This document shows, one piece after another, positions 26,820-35,775 of a DNA stretch of 50,209 nt. The notes beneath the pieces were generated by a model that was not told the origin of the DNA, did not search any database, and saw only the letters and a program-made list of their open reading frames with translations. Origin of the DNA: Pseudomonas donghuensis (lineage in GTDB: Bacteria; Pseudomonadota; Gammaproteobacteria; Pseudomonadales; Pseudomonadaceae); NCBI RefSeq assembly GCF_000259195.1, contig NZ_JH650768.1, forward strand, positions 55,746 through 105,954, given 5' to 3'. The position numbers and the translations under genes were made by a program. Position 1 is the stretch's first letter. Every line of letters begins with the position of its first letter.

Positions 26820-27881
26820 TCAAGGGGCTTTGGCCGCCGGGCGCCGCCACCAGCTCTGGATGCCGCGGCGGTTGCGCTGGATCAGGGTGGCGCGGCGGGC
26901 GGTGCGCAGTTTCGGGGTGAGCAGAACGGTAAGCAGGTCAGCCACCAGGTTGATCAGCACCACCCCGAGGGTGATGACCAGCACCACGCCCTGCACCAGC
27001 GGCAGGTCGCGCATCTGGATCGCGCTATTGAGCTGGGTGCCGATCCCCGGGTAGCTGAAGATCACCTCGGCCAGCAACGCACCGCCAATCAGGGTGCGCA
27101 GGGTCAGGGCCACGCCCTGGATCGCCGGCACCAGGGCATTGGGCAAGGTGTGGCGCCAGACGATGCGCCATTCGGCGATACCGCGCAGGCGCGCCGCGCT
27201 GACGTAGTCCGAGTCCAGCGCTTCGATCATCGAGGCGCGGACCATGCGTGCCAGGTACGGCAGCGACGACAGGCTCAGGGCGAAGATCGGCAGCAACAGG
27301 TACTCAAGCTGCTGCCACAGGGCCTTGTCCGGGTCGAGGATCGACACCGCCGGCAGCAGATTGACCTGGGGCATGGAGAACAGCAGCACCAGGCCGATGG
27401 CCAGCAGAAAGCCTGGCGTGGCCTTGAGGAAAATCAGCGCCGACAGGCCAAAGCGGTCCAGGCGGCTGTCGCGGCGCAAGGCCAGGCTGACACCGATGCT
27501 CAAGGCCAGCGGCACCACCAGCACCAGCACCCCGGCCAGCAGCGCCAGGGTATTGCTGAAGCGGCTGAAGATGATCGAGGCTACCGGCTGGTTGGAGTCC
27601 AGGGAAATCCCCAGGTCAGCGCGCAGCACCTGGCCGAGCCAGCTGAAGTACTGCACCAGGATCGGCCGGTTCAGGCCCAATTGCTCGCGCAGGGTCAGCA
27701 CGCTTTCCAGCGGTGCCTCGGGGCCGAGAATGACCCGCGCCGGGTCCGAAGGCAGCGCCTGGGTGGCGATGAACACCACCAGGCTGATGACCCAGGCGGT
27801 GAGCAGGCCGTAGCCCAGGCGGCCGATGAACCACGGCAGCCAGGCCGGGAGTCGGGAGGTTCGTGCGCACGGTTCAGGCAT
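26820..27881 (-). CDS. ABC importer permease, DppB type
   Basis: A 353-residue permease with the typical DppB start (FIGRLGYGLLTAWVISLVVF, then PSDPARVILG), a periplasmic loop, and the EAA motif DYVSAARLRGIAEWRIVWRHTLPN. It overlaps the end of the substrate-binding lipoprotein gene by 8 bases. With the DppC-type partner it forms the membrane channel of the importer. Confidence 0.93.
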   Translation of the reverse strand: MPEPCARTSRLPAWLPWFIGRLGYGLLTAWVISLVVFIATQALPSDPARVILGPEAPLESVLTLREQLGLNRPILVQYFSWLGQVLRADLGISLDSNQPVASIIFSRFSNTLALLAGVLVLVVPLALSIGVSLALRRDSRLDRFGLSALIFLKATPGFLLAIGLVLLFSMPQVNLLPAVSILDPDKALWQQLEYLLLPIFALSLSSLPYLARMVRASMIEALDSDYVSAARLRGIAEWRIVWRHTLPNALVPAIQGVALTLRTLIGGALLAEVIFSYPGIGTQLNSAIQMRDLPLVQGVVLVITLGVVLINLVADLLTVLLTPKLRTARRATLIQRNRRGIQSWWRRPAAKAP

Positions 27882-29445
27882 GGTTCAACCACAGGCTGTC
27901 AAAACGCCAGGAGGCGAAGGTGGTCTGTTCGCCGTGCAGGCCGCCAACCTTGCTGGAGGCGGCATCGAGCACGTCGGTAAAGCCCCAGATCAGCAAGCCG
28001 CCGCGCTGGTGCTGGATGGCCTGGGCCTCATGTACCAGTTGCTTGCGCCGCTCAAGGTCGGGCTGGCCGAGGGCCTGGGTGAACAGCTCGGAGAAACGCT
28101 CATCGCGAAAATTGCTGCGGTTGTAGATCGCCAGCGGCGCGTCGTTGTGCAGGCCGGTGGCAAGAAAGCCACGGGCTGGCGTGGAGCCTGGCGACATCAG
28201 CCACTGTTCTTTTTGCGGGCCGTTGAACACCGAGCTGTCCACCGGCGTGACCTTGACTTCGACCCCGGCCTTCTTCGCCTGCTGGGCGAACACCAGGGCG
28301 GCGTTGACTTCGTTGGCAGTGGTGGTCAGCTCGACGCGCAGGTCGCTGGCGCCGGCCTGGCGCAGCAGCGAGCGGGCCTGGTCGAGGTCGTGGCCGCGCT
28401 GGGCGATGGCGTGGTTGTAGGTCGGGTCCTGCGGTGAGTACAGGTCGTTGGCGATGCGCCCGAAGCCATTGAGGCCACGGCCGATCAGCTCCTGACGATC
28501 AGCCAGCAGGCGGAAGGCCTGGCGTACCCGTTCGTCCTGGAACGGCGCCTTGGCGGTGTTGAGGTTAAAGCCACTGAACGAAGTGGTCGGCGACACCACC
28601 AGTTGCAGCCGCGGGTCGGCCTTGATCAAGGCGCTGTGCTCGGCCTGCACGCCGCTGGCAACGTCGATCTGCCCGGCGCGCAACGCCGCGACCCGCGACA
28701 CCTGGTCCTTGAATTCAATGATCTCCAGCTCATCGGCATACGGCTGGTTGGGTTTGAAGTAATTCTCGAAACGGCTGAACAGCGCGCGCTGGCCCGGCAC
28801 GAAGCTTTTCAGCCGGTACGGCCCAGCCCCCACCGGGTTGCTCACCGGGTGGTAATCGGTCGGCACGATGCCGCCGAAGGCGATCAGGGTTTCATCCAGC
28901 GGGAAGAAGCTGCGGCCCTGCTTGAAGCGGATCTCGATGGTGCGCTCATCGAGCTTGCGCAGGGCCTGACGGTCGATGGCGCCGACCAGCCCGGCAAACG
29001 GCGAAGCCAGTTTCGGGTCGGTCAGGCGCAGGATCGAGAACAGCATGTCGTCGGCAGTGATGCTCTTGCCATGGTGGAACTCCAGGCCCGGCTTGATGCG
29101 GATGGTCCAGGCGCTGGCATCGGCGTTGGGCTCGGCAAACTCGGCCAGGCCCAGGCGCGTGCTGACGTCGTCGTTCCACTCCCAGAACTTGCTGTACAGC
29201 GCCCAGCCGCGAATGATCCCGCCGCCAGACGGCTTGTGCGCATCGAGGTTGCCGGCCTGGTCGCCGTCGATGATGCCGACCCGCAGGCGCCCACCGCGCA
29301 CCGGCTGGGTGGGGCGGCTGATGGCACCGACCACGGCAGGCTCACCGCCGCCGCAGCCGCTGAGCAGGCTGGAGCCTAGCAACAGGCCGCCACCGACGGC
29401 CAGGCTGTTGCCGAGGAACACCCGGCGGGAAAATTCGTTTGGCAT
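27874..29445 (-). CDS. Family-5 ABC substrate-binding lipoprotein with Tat-type signal
   Basis: A 523-residue periplasmic solute-binding protein of the peptide/nickel/opine family 5. The signal contains a twin-arginine motif (SRRVFLG, Arg7-Arg8) followed by a lipobox LLSGC with Cys31, so it is probably Tat-exported and lipid-anchored. Family features include PNADASAWTIRIKPGLEFHHG and the FNLNTAKAPFQDERVRQAF segment. The start at 29445 has AAGGAG upstream; a longer ORF is rejected. Tat export suggests folding before export, unusual for most peptide-binding proteins though known. Its ligand is unknown. Co-location with oxygenases and a DszB-like protein suggests a sulfur-containing solute. Confidence 0.9.
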   Translation of the reverse strand: MPNEFSRRVFLGNSLAVGGGLLLGSSLLSGCGGGEPAVVGAISRPTQPVRGGRLRVGIIDGDQAGNLDAHKPSGGGIIRGWALYSKFWEWNDDVSTRLGLAEFAEPNADASAWTIRIKPGLEFHHGKSITADDMLFSILRLTDPKLASPFAGLVGAIDRQALRKLDERTIEIRFKQGRSFFPLDETLIAFGGIVPTDYHPVSNPVGAGPYRLKSFVPGQRALFSRFENYFKPNQPYADELEIIEFKDQVSRVAALRAGQIDVASGVQAEHSALIKADPRLQLVVSPTTSFSGFNLNTAKAPFQDERVRQAFRLLADRQELIGRGLNGFGRIANDLYSPQDPTYNHAIAQRGHDLDQARSLLRQAGASDLRVELTTTANEVNAALVFAQQAKKAGVEVKVTPVDSSVFNGPQKEQWLMSPGSTPARGFLATGLHNDAPLAIYNRSNFRDERFSELFTQALGQPDLERRKQLVHEAQAIQHQRGGLLIWGFTDVLDAASSKVGGLHGEQTTFASWRFDSLWLNHA

Positions 29446-29455
29446 GGGCAACTCC

Positions 29456-30631
29456 TTAAGCCGGTTCGGCAACCGTGCGCGCACTCAGGCGCGGAATGTC
29501 GAAACCGTGGTCCAGGTCCAGCAAGGGGAACAGCAGGTCGGCGACCCGGTGGGCTTCATCGATCAGCGGGAAGCCCGAGAGAATGAACGCCGAGGTGCCC
29601 TGGGCTTGGTACTCGCGAATCCGTTCGGCCACCTGCTCGGCGCTGCCGACCAGATAGGTGCCGGCCGCAGGGCCGAGGATGTTGAAGCCGAACAGGCTCG
29701 GGCCGGTCCAGACGTTGGGGTAGATCTCAAGCTCCCGCGCGCTGGGCAGGCGGCCGTCGCGGATACTTTGCACATTGCGCTGGATCTGCGGGTTGTCGCT
29801 GGTGAAAGTGTCCAGCGTTTGCCCTGGCGGCAACTGGCGCTCGATGGCGGCGCGGGCGGTGGCCAGCGAGGTCTGTTGCAGCAGCTTTTCGGCGTGGGCC
29901 CAGGCCTCTTCTTCGGTTTCGCGGACGATAATCTGCAGGCGCGTGCCGAAGGTCAGTTCGCGGCCGATCTTCGCCGCCTCCGCCGCCACCCGGCGGAACT
30001 TGTCGCCAAGCTTTGGCGGAGTGTCGGCAAAACTCAGGTAGACATCGAGCAGTTGCACCGAATGGGCAACCCCCGGGCCCGAGGTACCTGCGCCCCACAG
30101 CGGAACGCTTGCGCGTTTTGGCGGATGCCAGCCTCCGAGCGGGTGGCGCGCCGCCGCAGCCGGGCGCGGCGCCAGCTTGACGTACTGACCGTCGAAGCCT
30201 GCGGTTTCACCGGCGTAGATGCTCTGGAAGGCGCGCCAGTATTCCAGGCTGAACTGGTAGCGCTCATCGTGCGGATAGTGCACACCGAGGGGGGCCAGGC
30301 CGGCATCGCTGCCGTTGACCACGTTGAACAACAGGCGGCCGTTGGAAAACTCATCGAAGGTCAGCGCCCACTTGGCCAACACCGCCGGCGACAGCTCGCC
30401 CGGGTGCTGGGCGACCAGAAAGCGCAAGCGCTCGGTGGCGTCGATCAGCGCGGCGGCCACCGCCAGGCTTTCATTGGGGCTCGAGCCCAGCAGCGAGCCG
30501 TAGTAGCCGAGGCGATCGCTGGCCACCGCCAGTTGCTTGAGGTGGGCAAAATCGGTCTTCCAGCGCCCCTGGGCTTCCCATGGATAAGGGCCGTCGGGGC
30601 TGGTCAGGTACCAGAGAATCTTGACTGCCAT
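29456..30631 (-). CDS. LLM flavin-dependent monooxygenase, SsuD-like
   Basis: A 391-residue bacterial luciferase-like (TIM barrel) monooxygenase close to alkanesulfonate monooxygenase SsuD (about 380 residues). Shared features are DRLGYYGSLLGSS, FDEFSNGRLLFNVVNGSD, and the C-terminal GTYLVGSAEQVAERI and FILSGFPLIDEAHRVADLLFP. SsuD enzymes use FMNH2 and oxygen to cleave the C-S bond of sulfonates, releasing sulfite and an aldehyde. It lies 10 bases from the binding-protein gene and 9 bases from the aldolase gene. No flavin reductase gene is nearby, so FMNH2 must come from elsewhere. Confidence 0.9.
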   Translation of the reverse strand: MAVKILWYLTSPDGPYPWEAQGRWKTDFAHLKQLAVASDRLGYYGSLLGSSPNESLAVAAALIDATERLRFLVAQHPGELSPAVLAKWALTFDEFSNGRLLFNVVNGSDAGLAPLGVHYPHDERYQFSLEYWRAFQSIYAGETAGFDGQYVKLAPRPAAAARHPLGGWHPPKRASVPLWGAGTSGPGVAHSVQLLDVYLSFADTPPKLGDKFRRVAAEAAKIGRELTFGTRLQIIVRETEEEAWAHAEKLLQQTSLATARAAIERQLPPGQTLDTFTSDNPQIQRNVQSIRDGRLPSARELEIYPNVWTGPSLFGFNILGPAAGTYLVGSAEQVAERIREYQAQGTSAFILSGFPLIDEAHRVADLLFPLLDLDHGFDIPRLSARTVAEPA

Positions 30632-30640
30632 GGTCTTTCC

Positions 30641-31375
30641 TCAGGCGCGAATGCGGTCGGTGGCGGGAATCAGGCCCAGCTCGTTGGCCTTGTCGATCAG
30701 CTTGCTCATCTTCCATTGCTGGGTGAGCACGCCCGGGCCGAAGGGCCGCGAGCCACCGATGGCTTCGGCCAGCAGTTGCAGTTGCGCGCCCTCCTCCAGC
30801 AGCACGATGAACTCGGCGGTGGCGCGCAGGCCGTGCTGCCCCCAGACCGTGGCGCCGCCGTTGGCTTCGAGGATGGCCGGGGTGAACGGGTTCTCGACCA
30901 GGCGTTCGAGGATGAAATCGACCTCGTCCTGGCGCCGGTCGATGTAGGTTGGCAGCTCGCGGGCCAGCTGGAAGCGCTGCACCGGCACATAGTTGAACGG
31001 CAAGGTGCGCTGGGTCTGGGCCCAGGCCCCCAGGTACGGCGAGTGCACATGGGACACCGTGGTGATCTGCGCCTGCTCGCGGAACAGCTTGGCGTATCGG
31101 CCCAGGCCGCCCTTGCCCTGGCCATGCACCAGGTTGCCGGCCAGGTCGCTGACCGTGGCCTGCAGCGGTTTGCGGTACTCCCACGGCCCCGGGTAGTTGA
31201 CCGACACCAGCAGCTCGCGGCCCGGTACCCGCTCGATAAAGCCGACGGTGCCGTTGGCGGTGATGGTGTTGGTTTCGCGGAACACGGTGAAGGCCTGCTC
31301 GGCCTCGTTGATCACCTGCTCGATGAAGGTTTTCAGTTCGGCATCGATCAGGTGGTCGCTGGTCAGTACAGTCAT
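30641..31375 (-). CDS. Class II aldolase/adducin-family protein
   Basis: A 244-residue metal-dependent aldolase or epimerase. The metal-binding HxH is His109 and His111 in TVSHVHSPYLGAW, and the ANGGATVWGQHGL segment holds the probable third histidine (His181). Class II aldolases cleave sugar phosphates or hydroxy acids to aldehydes. In this operon it may process the aldehyde or keto product left after C-S cleavage, which is inference. Spacing to both neighbours is 9-12 bases, so it is a full member of the operon. Confidence 0.85.
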   Translation of the reverse strand: MTVLTSDHLIDAELKTFIEQVINEAEQAFTVFRETNTITANGTVGFIERVPGRELLVSVNYPGPWEYRKPLQATVSDLAGNLVHGQGKGGLGRYAKLFREQAQITTVSHVHSPYLGAWAQTQRTLPFNYVPVQRFQLARELPTYIDRRQDEVDFILERLVENPFTPAILEANGGATVWGQHGLRATAEFIVLLEEGAQLQLLAEAIGGSRPFGPGVLTQQWKMSKLIDKANELGLIPATDRIRA

Positions 31376-31387
31376 GGCAATGCTCCT

Positions 31388-32446
31388 TTAAGCGCGGGCG
31401 CGGCGTTCGGCCAGCAATTGTTGGGCGGCTTGCAGTGGACGCGGGTCGACCCAGTCGGCCAGGGCAAAATCGGCTTCGAGAAAGCCGTGCAGGTTGAGGA
31501 AGGTTTTCTGGATGTCGAGGTAGGCCAGGCGCTCGGCCGAAAGGTCCGGGGCCAGGGTGGTATGGAAGTCGCCGCGGTAGGCTTGATCGACGCCTTCGGC
31601 ACCGGCGCGGGTTTCGTCCTGAAGGATGCGCAGCAGGCCGGCGCGGTTATCGCGGGCCCAGTCGGCGGCGCGCAGGGTCTGGGCGAGAAAGCGCACCACC
31701 AGCTCGAAGTGATCGTCGAGCAGGCTCTGGTGCACGGTGATCGGCCGTGGCGTGCCGTTGTTGATGCGCAAGCGTGGGTCTTCGATCTGGTCCAGGTCGA
31801 TACCCACCACCAGGCCCAGGCGCCGGGCAGCGTCGGCGGCGGCAGCGCCCTTGACGTAGACCGCATCGACCTCGCCGCGCACCAGGTAATCCAGGCCCGA
31901 CCACAGGCGCTGCAACCCCTGCTGCGGGGTCGGTGCATCGTCCTGGGAGTGCAGCGCCACTTCCACCAGCTGGACATCATCGAAGCTCAGCCCGGCCAGG
32001 CTCAGGGCACCTTTGTAGCCGTGCAGGCTCATGGCCCGGGCGATGCTGCCGGGGCGGTTGGCGCCCCAGGCCGGCAGAGCCAGGCGCTTGCCCTTGAGGT
32101 CAGCGGCGCTGCGAATGCCTGAGTCGGGGCGAACCAGGATGGTCTGCCACTCCTCGATCCAGGTCAGGCCGATCAGGCGGCTCGGCGCACCGGCGGCGCG
32201 GGCGGCCAAGGCCGGGACATTACCGCCCTCGCGAAACAGCCCGGGCAGTTGGTGATCGTAGTGGTGATGGCCCAGTTGCCGGGCTTCCTGCAGGGTGTGT
32301 ACCGGCAGGCCGTCGGCGGCGAATTCTTCCGTGAGCCAGCCCAGGGTATAGGCGATGCCGGAAGCGGTCGGCACCGGGCAGCGGGTAAACCAGAGTTGCT
32401 CAAGCGAAGTTGCGGTAGGCAGCGGCAAGGTGGCGGCGATTGTCAT
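31388..32446 (-). CDS. DszB-like desulfinase homologue (Cys present), cytoplasmic
   Basis: A 352-residue protein with a periplasmic-binding-protein fold but no signal peptide (start MTIAATLPLPTATSLEQLW). It shares the catalytic pattern of the sulfinate desulfinase DszB: Cys23 in TRCPVPTASGIA (DszB Cys27 in SNCPVPNALLTA), then His62 and Arg72 in HYDHQLPGLFREGGNVP, with the same 10-residue His-Arg spacing as DszB His60-Arg70. Such genes are often labelled ABC substrate-binding (SsuA/TauA-like). The start at 32446 is chosen because GGAG lies seven bases upstream, whereas the ATG at 32452 is too close. It is the first gene of the leftward operon behind a sigma-54-type promoter. Confidence 0.8.
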   Translation of the reverse strand: MTIAATLPLPTATSLEQLWFTRCPVPTASGIAYTLGWLTEEFAADGLPVHTLQEARQLGHHHYDHQLPGLFREGGNVPALAARAAGAPSRLIGLTWIEEWQTILVRPDSGIRSAADLKGKRLALPAWGANRPGSIARAMSLHGYKGALSLAGLSFDDVQLVEVALHSQDDAPTPQQGLQRLWSGLDYLVRGEVDAVYVKGAAAADAARRLGLVVGIDLDQIEDPRLRINNGTPRPITVHQSLLDDHFELVVRFLAQTLRAADWARDNRAGLLRILQDETRAGAEGVDQAYRGDFHTTLAPDLSAERLAYLDIQKTFLNLHGFLEADFALADWVDPRPLQAAQQLLAERRARA

Positions 32447-32500
32447 GGGCATGCTCCATCAAGCGGATCGAATCGGCCAGGTGGCCTTTGCCTGAGGTAT

Positions 32501-32516
32501 TGCAGCGCCCGTGCCA
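32501..32516 (-). promoter_or_regulatory. Sigma-54 promoter of the leftward operon
   Basis: Read leftward the sequence is TGGCACGGGCGCTGCA, matching the -24/-12 consensus TGGCACGNNNNTTGCW at all positions but one, with GG and GC exactly ten bases apart. The predicted start site near 32490 leaves a leader of about 40 bases before the DszB-like gene. RpoN plus an enhancer-binding activator would be required. Confidence 0.8.
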
Positions 32517-32599
32517 ACTCGGCAAGGCCCTGATTTCATTGAACTTTGCCCTTTGTCAAAGGCATCGACTGCTGATCTGCCAGCAGTTGTGCCGCAGCC

Positions 32600-32646
32600 T
32601 TGCTGCTGCCAGAGCAACAATCACCCGCCGATTGCTGCTCCAGCAA
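32600..32646. promoter_or_regulatory. Two palindromes, candidate enhancer sites
   Basis: TTGCT-N8-AGCAA (32600-32617) and TTGCTG-CTC-CAGCAA (32632-32646) are centred 30 bases apart, about three helical turns. They lie about 120 and 90 bases upstream of the rightward start site and about 120 and 150 bases upstream of the leftward one, which is the usual range for sigma-54 activators. The second form recurs at 41155. Confidence 0.6.
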
Positions 32647-32701
32647 CACCCGGCCTTGGCAAACGCTGCGCAAGCCTTGCTGCGCGGGGCTTTGCCGCCA
32701 A

Positions 32702-32717
32702 TGGCACAGAACCTGCT
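32702..32717 (+). promoter_or_regulatory. Sigma-54 promoter of the DszC-like gene
   Basis: TGGCACAGAACCTGCT fits the -24/-12 consensus with the invariant GG and GC ten bases apart. The start site would be near 32727, about 30 bases before the GTG start codon. Confidence 0.75.
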
Positions 32718-32756
32718 CAAGGCCCTGGGTACCTGTTCATTCAAGGAAGCCCTATC

Positions 32757-33974
32757 GTGAGTACCCTGCCCCGTCGCCTGCACAGCCCCGCCCAGGCCAT
32801 CGCCGCGGCCCATGAGATTGCCGAGGCCATCGCCGCCCTCGCCGCCGACCCGTTGCTCAACCGCGAACTGCCCCGGCGCCAGGCGCAGTTGCTGTCCGAC
32901 AGCGGCATCACCGCCATCGGTGTACCCGCAGCGCTGGGTGGCCTGGGCGCGTCGGTAGAAACCATCGTTGAAACCGTGCGCATCATCTCCCGCGCCGACG
33001 GCGGCGTCGGCCAGTTACTGCAGATTCACAACGTGATGCTGCGCGGCGTGCTCAGCGGCTACCCGGACGAGGTGCGCGACGGCGTGGTCAGCGACGTGCT
33101 GGCCGGCAAGCGCCTGGGCAATGCCCTGGCCGAGGTCGGCGGCAAGAACAAGTTCGCCCTCAAGACCCGGGTCGAGCGCCGCGCCGATGGCAAGCTGATC
33201 CTCAACGGCAGCAAGTTCTACTCCACCGGCGCCTACCTGGCCGAGTGGATCTCGCTGACCGCCGCCAGCGATGACGGCGGCGCCGGGGTGCTGCTACAGC
33301 GCGACACGCCCGGCCTGACCCTGGTCGACGACTGGGACGCCTTCGGCCAGAACAATTCGGTCAGCGGCACGGTGATCTTCGACAACATCGAACTGGACGA
33401 GCGCTACGTACTGCGTCGCCAGGGCCCGATGAAGCGCACCGGCCTGACCTTCCCGCAGATCCTCCACGCCGCCATCGACACCGGCATCGCCGCCGGCGCC
33501 TTGCAGGCCGGCATCGACTACCTCAACCAGCACGCCCGGCCGTGGGTCGAGAGTGAGGTGGAACGGGCCAGTGACGAGCCGCATATCATCCGCCAGATCG
33601 GCGAGTACGCAGTGGCCCTGCGCGCGGCCGAATCGTTGCTGCGCGACGCCGCGCGAACCTTCGACGCCCATGAGCGGGAGCCGGACAACAAGGCCCTGGA
33701 AGACGAGCTGATCCTCTCGGTGGCTACCGCCCGCGCCCATGCCGATGGTGCTTCGCTGAAAATCTCCAGCGACATCTTCTCGCTGCTCGGTGCCAGTTCA
33801 TCCTTGAGCAAGTGGAACCTCGACCGTTTCTGGCGCAACGCCCGCGTACACACCACCCACGACCCGATCCGCTGGCGCCTGCACCACGTCGGCAACTACT
33901 ACCTCAACGGTATCGACCCGGGCGAATACACCGCCATCCTCACTGCCAAGCAAAAGGCCGGCGCCAGCCGCTGA
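32757..33974 (+). CDS. DszC/SfnB-like flavin monooxygenase (acyl-CoA dehydrogenase fold)
   Basis: A 405-residue protein starting at GTG with AAGGAA upstream. It has the acyl-CoA dehydrogenase fold: N-terminal helices, a middle beta domain (LGNALAEVGGKNKFALKTRV and LNGSKFYSTGAYLAEWI) and C-terminal helices. The C-terminal RNARVHTTHDPIRWRLHHVG matches the DszC/SfnB branch, which are FMNH2-dependent monooxygenases rather than dehydrogenases; the catalytic glutamate of acyl-CoA dehydrogenases is not evident. DszC oxidises dibenzothiophene to its sulfone; SfnB belongs to dimethyl-sulfone use in Pseudomonas. Here it leads the rightward arm behind a sigma-54 promoter. It probably oxygenates the sulfur atom of an unknown substrate. 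Confidence 0.88.
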   Translation: MSTLPRRLHSPAQAIAAAHEIAEAIAALAADPLLNRELPRRQAQLLSDSGITAIGVPAALGGLGASVETIVETVRIISRADGGVGQLLQIHNVMLRGVLSGYPDEVRDGVVSDVLAGKRLGNALAEVGGKNKFALKTRVERRADGKLILNGSKFYSTGAYLAEWISLTAASDDGGAGVLLQRDTPGLTLVDDWDAFGQNNSVSGTVIFDNIELDERYVLRRQGPMKRTGLTFPQILHAAIDTGIAAGALQAGIDYLNQHARPWVESEVERASDEPHIIRQIGEYAVALRAAESLLRDAARTFDAHEREPDNKALEDELILSVATARAHADGASLKISSDIFSLLGASSSLSKWNLDRFWRNARVHTTHDPIRWRLHHVGNYYLNGIDPGEYTAILTAKQKAGASR

Positions 33975-34005
33975 GCACACACTTTCCTTCTGCCGCGAGT
34001 CCTTC

Positions 34006-35775
34006 ATGAGCCCTCGACACCCGCTGCTGCGCAGCCTGGCGATCTACCGCGAAATGCCCTGGCGTTTCGCTCTGGTCGCCGGGCTGTTCGTTTCCATCAA
34101 CCTCGGGCTGGTCGGGCAGCAATGGCTGATCGGCCACGCCCTCAACGAGGTCAGCGCCGGCACGGCGGTGCAGCGCCTGGCCGATGATAGCCTCGACAGC
34201 CAGCGCGCCTGGCGCTGGTTCTGGCTGATCCTCGGCGTGGCCCTCGGCCGGGCGCTGTTGCAGTACGCCGCCGCCATCGGCTCGCTGATCCTCGGCCAGG
34301 CATTGCTGACGCGCCTGCGCGAACGCCTGCTCGAACAGGTGTTGCGCCTGCACCTGGGCTATCACTGGCAGCATGGCATGGGCGAGATGGTCACCCGCAC
34401 CACTCGCGATGCCGACAAGGTTCGCGATGCGCTGGTGAGCTTCTGGCGGCAATTGATCGAAACGCCGTTGGTGGTGCTGGCCACCGTCGGCCTGCTGGCC
34501 TGGTACGACCCGTTGCTGGCTCTCGGGCCGTTGCTGCTGACGGTGCTCGGGGTGTGGATTTTCGTCCTGCAGACCGAGCGCCTGGTGAGCCTCGACCGCG
34601 CGGTCGGCGCCGCCTACGACCGGGTCAACCAGGACCTGGCCGAAGGCATTGGCTCGGTGCGGGTGATCAAGTCGTTCGGCCTGCAGGCCCAGCGCATCGC
34701 CGGCTTCGAGCGCCAGGTTGTGCAGTTCAGCGCCCTGGCCCGCCAGGCCCTGGCCTACGCCAGCTCGCGGATACCGCTGCCGCAGGCGGTGGTGGCGCTG
34801 GGGCATGTGTGGATACTAGTGATGGGTGCACGATTGGTCGCAGAAGGCCGGATCGGCATTGGCGAACTGGTGACCTCGCTGCTGATCGCCACCACCCTGG
34901 TGTTTCGCATCGAAGGCATTGGCCGGGTGATGCAGACCTTCGCCGACGCCCGCGCCTCGGCCGGGCGTATCTGGCAGTTGCTGGATGCGCCGGCGCTGAT
35001 TGTCGGCGGTAGTCAGCGCTTGCCCGAGGGGCCGTTAGGGCTGAGGCTCGAAGACGTCAGCGTGGCCGCCCCCGGCGGTGGCCAGGCGATCCTGCGCCAC
35101 TGCGCCTTCGAGCTGGCACCCGGTGAAACCGTCGCCCTGGTCGGCGCTACCGGCACCGGCAAGAGCCTGCTGGCCAGCCTGTTGCCTCGCCTGACCGATG
35201 CTGCCGGAGGCCGTGTGCTGCTCGGCAACGCGCAATCCGGCTGGCAGGACATTCGCGACCTGGACCTGAGCGACCTGCGCCGGCGCGTGCATGTACTGCC
35301 CCAGGAGAGCTTCCTGTTTGCCGACAGCCTCGCCGCCAACCTGCGCCTGAGCGCCCCCGGCGCCAGCGGCCAGCAACTGCTCCAGGCCCTGCACCAGGCC
35401 GCCGCCGAGGATATCCTCGAACGCTTGCCCGATGGCCTCGACAGCCCGCTCGGCGATCGCGGCGTGACCCTCTCCGGCGGCCAGCGCCAGCGCTTGTGCC
35501 TGGCCCGGGCATTGCTCGCCGCGCCCGCCATTCTCTGCCTGGACGACGCCACCAGCGCCCTCGACGCGCACAGCGAAGGCCGAGTGCTGGACAACCTGCG
35601 CCGGCAACCACAGGCCACTACCCTGCTGTTGATCGCCAGCAAGGTTTCCACCGTGCAACGCGCCGACCGCGTGCTGCTGCTCGACAATGGCGCCATCGCC
35701 GACAGCGGTACCCACGCGCAACTGCTGCAACGCAACCCGACCTACCGTGACCTGCTGGGGATCGACCATGGCTAA
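34006..35775 (+). CDS. Heterodimeric ABC exporter, subunit with degenerate Walker B
   Basis: A 589-residue half-transporter: six-helix exporter membrane domain (about 1-330) and an ATPase domain (about 345-580). Walker A is VGATGTGKSLLASLL, the signature LSGGQ is at 489-493, and Walker B reads CLDDATSALD, so Asp514 stands in place of the catalytic glutamate. This marks the subunit carrying the inactive site of a heterodimeric exporter. Its stop overlaps the next gene by 8 bases, and that gene encodes the partner. It starts 31 bases after the DszC-like gene, in the same direction and probably the same transcript. Export of a desulfurised product is a reasonable guess only. Confidence 0.9.
   Translation: MSPRHPLLRSLAIYREMPWRFALVAGLFVSINLGLVGQQWLIGHALNEVSAGTAVQRLADDSLDSQRAWRWFWLILGVALGRALLQYAAAIGSLILGQALLTRLRERLLEQVLRLHLGYHWQHGMGEMVTRTTRDADKVRDALVSFWRQLIETPLVVLATVGLLAWYDPLLALGPLLLTVLGVWIFVLQTERLVSLDRAVGAAYDRVNQDLAEGIGSVRVIKSFGLQAQRIAGFERQVVQFSALARQALAYASSRIPLPQAVVALGHVWILVMGARLVAEGRIGIGELVTSLLIATTLVFRIEGIGRVMQTFADARASAGRIWQLLDAPALIVGGSQRLPEGPLGLRLEDVSVAAPGGGQAILRHCAFELAPGETVALVGATGTGKSLLASLLPRLTDAAGGRVLLGNAQSGWQDIRDLDLSDLRRRVHVLPQESFLFADSLAANLRLSAPGASGQQLLQALHQAAAEDILERLPDGLDSPLGDRGVTLSGGQRQRLCLARALLAAPAILCLDDATSALDAHSEGRVLDNLRRQPQATTLLLIASKVSTVQRADRVLLLDNGAIADSGTHAQLLQRNPTYRDLLGIDHG

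Larger units (their letters stand above)
32453..32756. other. Divergent control region of the organosulfur island
   Basis: This 304-base gap holds two divergent sigma-54-like promoters and two TTGCT/AGCAA palindromes between them, described separately. It also has CCTTTGTCAAAGG at 32550-32562, a 13-base palindrome of unknown meaning. A spurious ORF runs rightward through it in frame with the DszC-like gene. Confidence 0.7.

Noticed and set aside
28976..32122. 1048-codon open frame on the plus strand opposite the oxygenase/aldolase/DszB-like operon
   Set aside because: It spans four well-identified minus-strand genes and their junctions; an antisense shadow of GC-rich codons, not a giant gene.
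32656..32673. Another possible sigma-54 promoter (TTGGCAAACGCTGCGCAA)
   Set aside because: The GG/GC spacing fits but the -12 element is TGCGC rather than TTGC, and a much better match lies 45 bases downstream.
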